The notes beneath the pieces were generated by a model. It was not told the origin of the DNA. It searched no databases and worked only from the letters and a program-made list of their open reading frames with translations. DNA of 5,774 bases from NCBI GenBank assembly GCA_021784255.1, contig JAJXSZ010000197.1:1-5774 (forward strand), written 5' to 3'. Of this stretch, positions 1 through 5,304 are shown piece after piece. Origin of the DNA: Pseudomonadota bacterium. GTDB taxonomy: Bacteria; Pseudomonadota; Alphaproteobacteria; Acetobacterales; Acetobacteraceae. The stretch's first letter is position 1; each line of letters starts with the position of its first letter. The position numbers and the translations under genes are program-made.

Positions 1-533
1 ATATCGCCGCGGCAGCGGCCGCGCTCGGCGGGATCGACATCCTGATCAACAACGCCTCCGGCTTCGGCACCACGGACGACGCCGCGGGCTGGGCCGCCGC
101 GGTCGCGGTCGACATGATGGCGATCGTGCACGCGACGCATGCCGCCCTGCCCTACCTGGCCAAGGCGCAAGGGGCCGCGGTGGTTTCCGTCTCCTCGATC
201 TCGGCGTACCGCGTGAGCGTGCGCAACCCGCCCTATGGCGCGATCAAGGCCGCCGTGAACCACTACACCGCGACCCAGGCGGCGGTGCTCGCGCGACAAG
301 GGATCCGGGTCAATGCGGTCGCTCCCGGATCGATCGAGTTTCCCGGCGGCACCTGGGAGCAACGCCGGCTGGCCGGCGACCCGCTCTACGAGAACGTGCG
401 CAGCCGCATCCCGTCGGGCCATCTCGGCCGGCCGGAGGACGTGGCCGACGTCGTGCTGTTCCTGGCCTCGCCGATGGCGCGCTGGGTCACCGGGCAGACC
501 ATCACCGTCGATGGCGGGCAGCTCAACGGCTGA
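1..533 (+). CDS. SDR family oxidoreductase, 5'-truncated by window edge
   Basis: This is the C-terminal 176 residues of a classical short-chain dehydrogenase/reductase; the first complete codon begins at position 3 and the frame is open from the window edge. SDRs are cytosolic NAD(P)-dependent oxidoreductases of about 250 residues, so roughly 75 N-terminal residues, including the TGxxxGxG nucleotide-binding loop, lie outside. Visible landmarks are the NNAS variant of the NNAG motif (codons from 48), the catalytic Ser in VSVSSIS (near 190), the catalytic YGAIK (Tyr codon 234-236, Lys four residues on), the RVNAVAPG strand, and the typical ending GRPEDVADVVLFLAS...VTGQTITVDGG. The ATG codons at 114 and 117 are internal and are not the start. 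The substrate cannot be told. The gene shares its strand with the cytochrome genes downstream but is separated by 162 nt with hairpins, so a shared operon is doubtful. Confidence 0.93.
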   Translation, partial: IAAAAAALGGIDILINNASGFGTTDDAAGWAAAVAVDMMAIVHATHAALPYLAKAQGAAVVSVSSISAYRVSVRNPPYGAIKAAVNHYTATQAAVLARQGIRVNAVAPGSIEFPGGTWEQRRLAGDPLYENVRSRIPSGHLGRPEDVADVVLFLASPMARWVTGQTITVDGGQLNG

Positions 534-556
534 TGCCATGGTGCCGGCGCCATTCG

Positions 557-583
557 CTGCGCGCCTTAGCTGCCTGCGCGCAG
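557..583 (+). terminator. Hairpin after the SDR gene, possible terminator
   Basis: A perfect 8-bp inverted repeat, CTGCGCGC (557-564) and GCGCGCAG (576-583), encloses an 11-nt loop and starts 24 nt after the SDR stop. A weaker 6-bp stem (538-543 with 548-553, CCGG loop, one G-U pair) directly precedes it. No T-run follows, so it is not a canonical intrinsic terminator. In a GC-rich genome it may still support termination or protect the 3' end of the mRNA, or it may be chance. Confidence 0.35.
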
Positions 584-621
584 TTCCGGTGCCGCGCCGC
601 GCGCCGTCCCCAGCGGTCGGC

Positions 622-647
622 GGGCGGGCGGGCGGGCGTAAGCCCGC
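622..647 (+). other. (GGGC)4 G-quadruplex motif overlapping a GCGGGC/GCCCGC hairpin
   Basis: Positions 622-637 are four perfect GGGC units, giving four G-triplets with single-C loops on the + strand, the pattern expected to form a very stable quadruplex. The last unit also forms a 6-bp stem, GCGGGC (632-637) with GCCCGC (642-647), around a GTAA tetraloop. The two structures would exclude each other. The element sits 49 nt before the GTG proposed as start of the cytochrome b gene, in its likely 5' leader. A regulatory role is inference; a simple repeat expansion in GC-rich DNA would look the same. Confidence 0.5.
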
Positions 648-695
648 GGTCAGCCGCCGCCGATAGCGTCCGCCGCCTGCCGCAGACGGGGTCTC

Positions 696-1925
696 GTGTC
701 GGAACAGCGTGAAACGCCGGGTCGCGATGGCCCGGAGCCGAAGGCCCATCGCCGGGCGAGACGCATGCCGGCCCGGCTTCGCGCCCTGATCGATCGCATC
801 GCGCCGATGCCGGGTGGACCGAGCCTGCCGGTCTGGCCGTGGACCGTGCGCGCCTTCCACTGGTCGCTGGTGCTGTGCGTGGCGGTCGCGGCGGCGACCG
901 GATTCCTCGGCGGCATGTCGGCGCTCAGCCTGCATCTCGCCGCCGGAATCGCCATCCCGGTGCTGATCCTGCTGCGCATCGGCGTCGGCCTGTTCGGTCC
1001 CGGCTACGCGCGCTTCGACAGTTTTCCGCCCTCCCCGCGTGCCGCGCTCGAGCATCTGGAGAACATCCGCGGCGGGCGCCACGAGCGCCATCTCGGCCAC
1101 AATCCCGCCGGCGCGCTCATGGTCTACGCGATGCTCGCGGTGCTGCTGCTGATCGTGCTCACCGGCACCGCGGCGCTGGCCGGCATGTTCCGCCAGGGAC
1201 CGTTCCGCAGTTTTATCGGTTTCGATACCGGCTGGCTGATTTACGGGCTGCACCAGCCGCTGGCCTGGCTGCTGGTGGCGATGATCGCGGCGCATCTCTG
1301 GGGTGTCTGGTTCGAGAGCCGCCGCGGCCACGAGAACCTGGTCGCGGCGATGATCCATGGCCGCAAGGCCGCCGACCCGCCGGCACCGCCGCCGCCGCGC
1401 CGGCGCGCGATGCCCTGGCTCGCGGCGGGCAGCGGGATCGGCGCGGTCGGCGTGCTCACGCTGATCGTGCTGCGCGCTTCGGCCGCACCGGCGTCGGGCC
1501 TGCCGCCGGCGAAGCTCGACCATACCTATGCGGAACAATGCGGATCCTGCCACACGCCCTACAGCCCGGTGCTCGCGCCCGCGTCGGTCTGGCGGCAACT
1601 GATGGGCGACCTGCGCCACCATTTCGGCGAGGACGCGAGCCTCGGCGACCCCGCGCTGCATCAGCGGATCCTCGGCTACCTGCTCGCCAATTCCGCCGAG
1701 CACGCGGATACCCTGGTGTCGCACATGATGATGCGGCGCGATCCCGCGGACCCGATGCGCATCACGGCGACGCGGTTCTGGCAGTTCATGCATGGCGGCA
1801 TTCCCGCGCGCGTCTTCGCCCGCAAGAAGGTGGGCGGGCGCAGCAATTGCGACGCCTGCCACCGCGACGCGCAGAGCGGTCGTTTCCTCCCCGAAAACAT
1901 CGAGATTCCGGAGTCCGCCGAATGA
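696..1925 (+). CDS. Cytochrome b561-type membrane protein fused to a diheme cytochrome c (DHC) domain
   Basis: This 409-residue protein is a predicted inner-membrane electron carrier. Residues about 45-222 resemble the bacterial/hydrogenase cytochrome b561 family: four hydrophobic helices (about 52-70, 78-98, 137-160, 183-206) with likely b-heme ligands among His55 (RAFHW), His80, His186 and His200. A Pro/Arg-rich linker (228-237) leads to a fifth hydrophobic segment (about 240-262), then a periplasmic DHC domain with two c-heme sites, CGSCH (282-286) and CDACH (385-389). Conserved His308/His309 (HHFGEDA) and His366 are candidate distal ligands. The b part probably oxidises quinol and passes electrons through the c hemes to the SHP encoded next. 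The GTG at 696 gives a basic, charged N-terminal extension; ATG at 765 (residue 24) or 807 (residue 38) are plausible, since related b domains usually begin just before the VW...RxFHW segment. No strong Shine-Dalgarno sequence decides the start. The stop overlaps the SHP start as ATGA. Confidence 0.9.
   Translation: MSEQRETPGRDGPEPKAHRRARRMPARLRALIDRIAPMPGGPSLPVWPWTVRAFHWSLVLCVAVAAATGFLGGMSALSLHLAAGIAIPVLILLRIGVGLFGPGYARFDSFPPSPRAALEHLENIRGGRHERHLGHNPAGALMVYAMLAVLLLIVLTGTAALAGMFRQGPFRSFIGFDTGWLIYGLHQPLAWLLVAMIAAHLWGVWFESRRGHENLVAAMIHGRKAADPPAPPPPRRRAMPWLAAGSGIGAVGVLTLIVLRASAAPASGLPPAKLDHTYAEQCGSCHTPYSPVLAPASVWRQLMGDLRHHFGEDASLGDPALHQRILGYLLANSAEHADTLVSHMMMRRDPADPMRITATRFWQFMHGGIPARVFARKKVGGRSNCDACHRDAQSGRFLPENIEIPESAE
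1910..1913 (+). promoter_or_regulatory. Shine-Dalgarno GGAG for the SHP gene
   Basis: GGAG lies 8 nt before the ATG at 1922, inside the end of the cytochrome b gene. It supports that ATG as the true SHP start even though the reading frame stays open far upstream. The start is also where the signal peptide begins. Confidence 0.7.
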
Positions 1926-2362
1926 AGCTGCCGATCCGCCTCTCCGTGACGCTGCTCCTCGCCGGCTCGCTCGCCGCGGGGGCGGCCGCAGCGGCAACCC
2001 CCGACTTCGCCGCGGCGCGGGCGGCGATCCTGGCGCACTACGCGGCAGCGGCGCACAAGGCCGACCCGAATTTCAAGGCATTCTCGGCCGCCGCCGGGCG
2101 CAGCTTCTTCCTCGCGCACCCGGCCGGTGCGCGGCCGGCGACACCTTCCTGCTCCTATTGCCACACCACCGATCCGCGCAACCAGGGCCGCACGCGCGCG
2201 GGCAAAACCATCCTGCCGATGGCGATCTCGCGCACGCCCTCGCGCTTCACCAAGCTGTCCAAGGTGCGGCTCTGGTTCCGGCGCAATTGCCAGAGCGTCT
2301 ATCGCCGCGCCTGCACGGCGCAGGAAAAAGGCAACTACATCACCTTCATGGCAAGCCAATGA
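1922..2362 (+). CDS. shp: SHP-type monoheme cytochrome c (sphaeroides heme protein, DUF1924 family)
   Basis: This 146-residue exported protein has a signal peptide (basic MKLPIR, hydrophobic core, likely cleavage near Ala25/Thr26) and one c-heme site, CSYCH (77-81). The family pattern is clear: F-x(4)-GRSFFLAH before the heme site, then GKTILPMAIS...RFT, WFRRNC (118-123) and RRACTAQEKG (128-137). By analogy with Rhodobacter sphaeroides SHP, Asn122 is the likely distal heme ligand that leaves on reduction to open a site for O2 or other small ligands, and Cys123/Cys131 probably form the nearby disulfide. In that system DHC is the electron donor to SHP, which fits the DHC domains encoded on both sides. 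The gene overlaps both neighbours by ATGA, implying translational coupling. The physiological acceptor is not established. Family assignment is firm; individual residue roles are inferred by analogy. Confidence 0.93.
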   Translation: MKLPIRLSVTLLLAGSLAAGAAAAATPDFAAARAAILAHYAAAAHKADPNFKAFSAAAGRSFFLAHPAGARPATPSCSYCHTTDPRNQGRTRAGKTILPMAISRTPSRFTKLSKVRLWFRRNCQSVYRRACTAQEKGNYITFMASQ

Positions 2363-2847
2363 TGCATTATCGCAACATCATCCTGGCGGCGATGCTGCTC
2401 GTGCCGGGCGCGGCCCAGGCAGCAACCCCGACCCCGACAGCAACCCCGGCCCAGATCTACACGAAGCAGTGCGGCGCCTGCCACATGGCCTATCCGCCGA
2501 CACTGCTGCCGGCCCGCTCCTGGCAGGCGGTCATCACCGGGCTGCAGCACCATTTCGGCGAGGACGCGACACTCGGGCGTCGCGACACCGCGACGATCGC
2601 GACCTTCCTCGCCGAGAATGCGGCCGATGGGCCGCTCGGCAACCGCGAATTCCTGCGCGGCCTGCCGCCGACGATGACGCCGCAGCGCATCACCGACATG
2701 CCGTTCTGGCGCGTGATCCATGCCCGCCTGCTGCGGCCCGGCATCGGCACCGGGCCCGGTATCCGTAAGGCGGCCGCCTGCAACCGCTGCCACAACGTCA
2801 ATGGCGGCGGCGAAGGCGGTGAGGGAGGCGGCGAGAGCGGCGGCTGA
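2359..2847 (+). CDS. Periplasmic diheme cytochrome c (DHC family)
   Basis: This 162-residue secreted protein has a signal peptide (MMHYRN, hydrophobic stretch, AQA cleavage near residue 21), a Thr/Pro stretch (23-30), and two c-heme sites, CGACH (38-42) and CNRCH (141-145). His64/His65 in HHFGEDATLG and His121 are candidate distal ligands for bis-His hemes. It aligns along its length with the C-terminal domain of the cytochrome b fusion two genes upstream: QCG-CH, HHFGEDA-LG, the RIT...FW segment and the spaced second CxxCH. It probably shuttles electrons to SHP or onward. The start overlaps the SHP stop as ATGA; a second ATG follows at once (2362), so either could be used. The protein ends in a 14-residue Gly/Glu/Ser tail (149-162) lacking in the fused copy. 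Confidence 0.92.
   Translation: MMHYRNIILAAMLLVPGAAQAATPTPTATPAQIYTKQCGACHMAYPPTLLPARSWQAVITGLQHHFGEDATLGRRDTATIATFLAENAADGPLGNREFLRGLPPTMTPQRITDMPFWRVIHARLLRPGIGTGPGIRKAAACNRCHNVNGGGEGGEGGGESGG
2421..2448 (+). repeat. Short imperfect repeat encoding a Thr-Pro linker
   Basis: AGCAACCCCG occurs at 2421-2430 and again at 2439-2448, with an extra ACCCCG between, giving ATPTPTATP just after the predicted signal-peptide cleavage site of the DHC protein. It looks like a small slippage-derived linker between the membrane-targeting end and the first heme site. Confidence 0.6.
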
Positions 2848-2855
2848 GGCCGCTC
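2835..2855. terminator. Inverted repeat spanning the convergent stop codons
   Basis: GAGCGG (2835-2840) pairs with CCGCTC (2850-2855) around a 9-nt loop; an alternative stem is GCGGC (2840-2844) with GCCGC (2849-2853) around a TGAG loop. The element covers the DHC stop (TGA, 2845-2847) and most of the opposing thioesterase stop (2854-2856 read in reverse). Being symmetric, it could act on transcripts from both sides. There is no T-run on either strand, so the terminator call is weak. Confidence 0.3.
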
Positions 2856-3297
2856 ACGCGCAACCGAGCATCCGGCGAACCTCGGCCGGCACCGGTGCGC
2901 CGCGCAGGCGCGCCGGGTCGCTGGGGTCGCGCACCGACCAGACGCGCTTTTCCCAGCATTCCGCGCCCAGCACCTCGTCCTGCGCCGCCTCGCCGCGCTT
3001 GAGCAGCCGGTGGTGGACGGAGAAGCTGCTGCGGCCGATCTCGGTCACGCGGCTCTCGATGACCACCTCGTCGCCGAAGCTCGCCGGCAGGAGGAATCTC
3101 GCGCGGGTGTCCACCATCGGGATCCCGGCGATGTTCCAGTGCCGCAGATAATCCGGCTTGCCGATGCCGAGTGCGGCGGCGAGCAGGCTCGCCGTCGACC
3201 AGTCGAACATCGCGAAATAGCGCGGATAGAAGACGATGCCCGCGGCGTCGCAATCGCCCCATTCGATGGTGACGCTGCGGCGGTTGACGAAACTCAC
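2854..3297 (-). CDS. Acyl-CoA thioesterase, 4-hydroxybenzoyl-CoA thioesterase-like hotdog fold
   Basis: This 147-residue protein has the normal size for a single hotdog-fold thioesterase, which hydrolyses an acyl- or aroyl-CoA to the free acid and CoA in the cytoplasm. The N-terminal signature IEWGDCDAAGIVFYPRYFAMFD (11-32) is diagnostic. Asp17 sits at the same position as the catalytic Asp17 of the Pseudomonas 4-hydroxybenzoyl-CoA thioesterase. The mid-region (RARFLLPASFGDEVVIESRVTEIGRSSFSVHHRL, from about residue 65) is also typical. Translation starts at GTG (3297), 10 nt after the dehydrogenase stop; no good Shine-Dalgarno is visible, so coupling to the upstream gene is likely. It is the last gene of the operon. 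Its place after a thiolase suggests release of an aromatic acid from the aroyl-CoA product, though straight-chain or other acyl-CoA substrates remain possible. Confidence 0.9.
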   Translation of the reverse strand: MSFVNRRSVTIEWGDCDAAGIVFYPRYFAMFDWSTASLLAAALGIGKPDYLRHWNIAGIPMVDTRARFLLPASFGDEVVIESRVTEIGRSSFSVHHRLLKRGEAAQDEVLGAECWEKRVWSVRDPSDPARLRGAPVPAEVRRMLGCA

Positions 3298-3307
3298 GGG
3301 CGGGGTC

Positions 3308-4063
3308 TCAGCGAGGCGCCATGCGCAGCGCTCCGTCGAGGCGGATCGTTTCGCCGTTGAGCATCGTGTTGGCGACGATGTGCAGGGCGAGTGCGGCGTA
3401 TTCGCGCGGCAGGCCGAGGCGCGATGGATAGGGCACCGCGGCGCCGAGGCTCGCCTGCACCTCAGCCGGCAGGCCCTGCATCATCGGCGTCTCGAACAGG
3501 CCCGGCGCGATGGTCACGACGCGGACCCCGACGCGGGCGAGCTCGCGCGCCGCGGGCAGGGTGAGGCCGACGATGCCCGCCTTGGAACTGGCATAGGCCG
3601 CCTGCCCGATCTGCCCGTCATAGGCGGCGATCGAGGCCGTGTTGATGATGACGCCGCGCTCGCCGTCCTCGCCCTGGGGCGTGTTGCGCTCCATCGCCGC
3701 GGCAGCGACCCGCAGCATGTTGAAACTGCCGACGAGGTTGACGCGGATGACGCGGGCAAAGGCATCGAGGCTGATCGGCCCGTCGCGGCCGAGGATGCGC
3801 CCGGCGTTACCGACCCCGGCGCAATTGACCAGCGCGCCGAGCGGCGCGAGCTGCGTCGCGTGGGCGACTGCCGCGGCGGCAAAATCCGGCTCGGCGACGT
3901 CGCCCACGATCGACGCGCCGCCGAGCTCGGCGGCCAGCGCGAAACCGTCCTGCAGATCGGCGACGACGACCTTGGCGCCAGCGGCGGCCAGCGCCCGGGC
4001 GGTGGCCGCGCCGAGGCCCGAGGCGCCTCCCGTGACGATAGCGGAATATCCGTCGAGCTTCAT
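3308..4063 (-). CDS. 3-hydroxyacyl-CoA dehydrogenase, SDR type (HSD10-like)
   Basis: This complete 251-residue classical SDR resembles the type II 3-hydroxyacyl-CoA dehydrogenase (HSD17B10) group, which oxidises 3-hydroxyacyl-CoA to 3-oxoacyl-CoA with NAD+. Landmarks are the cofactor loop TGGASGLG (11-18), Asp36 at the end of the second strand (NAD preference), NCAG (80-83), Asn109, catalytic Ser144 in NTASIAAYDGQIGQ, Tyr157 and Lys161 (YASSK). The following VGLTLPAARELARVGVRVVTIAPGLFETPMM is characteristic of the HSD10 group. The start is firm: GGAG (4072-4075, reverse strand) lies 8 nt before the ATG, which overlaps the thiolase stop as ATGA. Between thiolase and thioesterase it fits the dehydrogenation step of a beta-oxidation sequence. 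The acyl chain is not defined by sequence. Confidence 0.94.
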   Translation of the reverse strand: MKLDGYSAIVTGGASGLGAATARALAAAGAKVVVADLQDGFALAAELGGASIVGDVAEPDFAAAAVAHATQLAPLGALVNCAGVGNAGRILGRDGPISLDAFARVIRVNLVGSFNMLRVAAAAMERNTPQGEDGERGVIINTASIAAYDGQIGQAAYASSKAGIVGLTLPAARELARVGVRVVTIAPGLFETPMMQGLPAEVQASLGAAVPYPSRLGLPREYAALALHIVANTMLNGETIRLDGALRMAPR

Positions 4064-5304
4064 GTGTTCTTCTCCGGGTTTTCGATCAGCAGCGCGATGC
4101 CCTGCCCGCCGCCGATGCAGGCCGAGGCAATGCCGCGCCGCAGCCCGAGCCGGCGCAGCGACCGCGCGAGGGTGATGGCGAGCCGCAGCCCGGTCGCAGC
4201 CAGCGGATGGCCGATGGCGATGGCGCCGCCATGGATATTGAGCCGGTGCTCGTCGAGCCCGAGCTCGCGCGCGCAGGCCAGCACCTGTGCGGCGAAGGCC
4301 TCGTTGATCTCAATGAGGTCGATATCGGCGAGGCGCAGTCCGGTGCGCTGCAGCAACGACTGGATTGCCGGCACCGGCCCGATGCCCATTACCTCCGGCG
4401 GGCAGCCCACGGCAACCCCGGCAACCAGGCGGGCCAGCGGTGTGCGGCCCTCGGCGCGCAGCCAGCCCCCCGCGACGACGATGCCGGCCGCCGCGCCGTC
4501 CACCACGCCCGAGGAGTTGCCCCCGGTCTGCACGCCGCCGAAGGCCGGGCGGATCCTCGCCAGCGCCTCGACCGGCGAGGGGCGGATATGGGTGTCGCGA
4601 TCCACTGTGCCTACGTTCCGATCGAGGCGGATGGCGCGATCCGCGTACCCGTCGAGGCGAAGGGTCTCGCTGACGAGCGGAAAGATCTCCCCGTCGAGGA
4701 ACCCGTCCGCCTGCGCGGCGAGGCCAAGCGCGAAGCTGCGCGCGGCGAAGCCATCCGCCTCCTCGCGGCTGATCCGGTATTGTTTCGCGAGGTTCTCGGC
4801 CGTGCCGCCCATGGTGAGGTCCGGCGCCGGGTCGCGCAGCGCCTCCCACAGGAAGTCCCTGAACTCAACCTGGCCCATGCGAAAGCCGTTGCGATGCGTG
4901 AACGCCGCGACCGGATTGCGGCTCATGCTCTCGGTCCCGACGCACAGTGCCGCGTCCACGCCCTTGTGGGTGACGGCATCGGCCGCCTGCATCAGCACCT
5001 CGATCCCGGTGCCGCAGACACGCTGGACGAGATGTGCCGGCACCGCCGCGGGCACGCCGGCATAAAGGCCGATATGGCGTGGCAGCACATAGGCATCGAA
5101 ACTCGCGGGCGCGAGGCTGCCGGCGATGACGGTCCCGATCGTCGCGGCCGGCATTGCCGCGCGCCGCAGCGCTTCGCGCGCGACCTTGATGCCGAGGTCG
5201 ATTGGCGAGACCGGCGCCAGCGCCCCGGTGTAGTCGACGAACGCCGTACGGCCCCCGTCCAGCAGCCAGGCATCGCGCCAGGCCGCCCCGACCCCGTTAC
5301 TCAT
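4060..5304 (-). CDS. Thiolase (acetyl-CoA acyltransferase family)
   Basis: This 414-residue thiolase cleaves a 3-oxoacyl-CoA with CoA to a shortened acyl-CoA and acetyl-CoA, or runs the reverse condensation. All catalytic elements are present: nucleophilic Cys97 (VQRVCGTGIEVL), Asn334 (INEAFAAQ), His366 (GGAIAIGHPLAATG) and the second active-site Cys396 (SACIGGGQG). The length is slightly above the usual 390-400. ATG at 5304 is chosen because it overlaps the ligase stop as ATGA, has GGAAG close upstream (5309-5313, reverse strand), and is followed by the normal thiolase N-terminus (WLLDGGRTAF); the 45 codons open further upstream only shadow the ligase gene. Position 358, often Asn or Pro in this loop, is His (NIHGG). 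The substrate is probably a 3-aryl-3-oxopropionyl-CoA, judged from neighbours only; a general acetyl-CoA acetyltransferase cannot be excluded. Confidence 0.95.
   Translation of the reverse strand: MSNGVGAAWRDAWLLDGGRTAFVDYTGALAPVSPIDLGIKVAREALRRAAMPAATIGTVIAGSLAPASFDAYVLPRHIGLYAGVPAAVPAHLVQRVCGTGIEVLMQAADAVTHKGVDAALCVGTESMSRNPVAAFTHRNGFRMGQVEFRDFLWEALRDPAPDLTMGGTAENLAKQYRISREEADGFAARSFALGLAAQADGFLDGEIFPLVSETLRLDGYADRAIRLDRNVGTVDRDTHIRPSPVEALARIRPAFGGVQTGGNSSGVVDGAAAGIVVAGGWLRAEGRTPLARLVAGVAVGCPPEVMGIGPVPAIQSLLQRTGLRLADIDLIEINEAFAAQVLACARELGLDEHRLNIHGGAIAIGHPLAATGLRLAITLARSLRRLGLRRGIASACIGGGQGIALLIENPEKNT

Larger units (their letters stand above)
534..695. other. Intergenic region between SDR and cytochrome module
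   Basis: This is the only gap longer than 10 nt in the window. No convincing coding sequence is visible; open frames here are extensions or shadows of neighbours. It holds the hairpins and GGGC repeat described separately. I see no clear -35/-10 pair, although the promoter for the cytochrome genes should lie here if they are not read through from the SDR gene. Confidence 0.6.

Noticed and set aside
839..1921. Open frame extending upstream of SHP, which would give a 507-residue protein
   Set aside because: The upstream part is an Arg/Pro/Ala-rich shadow of the cytochrome b-DHC gene. The real SHP begins at ATG 1922, with a Shine-Dalgarno sequence, a signal peptide and an ATGA overlap.
1792..2358. 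Open frame extending upstream of the free DHC
   Set aside because: The residues before 2359 resemble no protein and shadow SHP; the signal peptide starts at 2359.
4369..4375. His358 in the thiolase NIHGG loop as a possible active-site change
   Set aside because: The general thiolase signature N-x-x-G-G-x-[LIVM]-[SA]-x-G-H-P-x-[GAS]-x-[ST]-G is still satisfied and Cys97, Asn334, His366 and Cys396 are intact, so this looks like normal variation.
3236..5065. 609-codon open frame on the + strand, opposite the dehydrogenase and thiolase genes
   Set aside because: Its translation is Arg/Ala/Ser-rich and resembles no family, while the opposite strand encodes complete enzymes with all catalytic motifs. 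It is a GC-rich shadow frame, as is the long + frame at 4207-5766.
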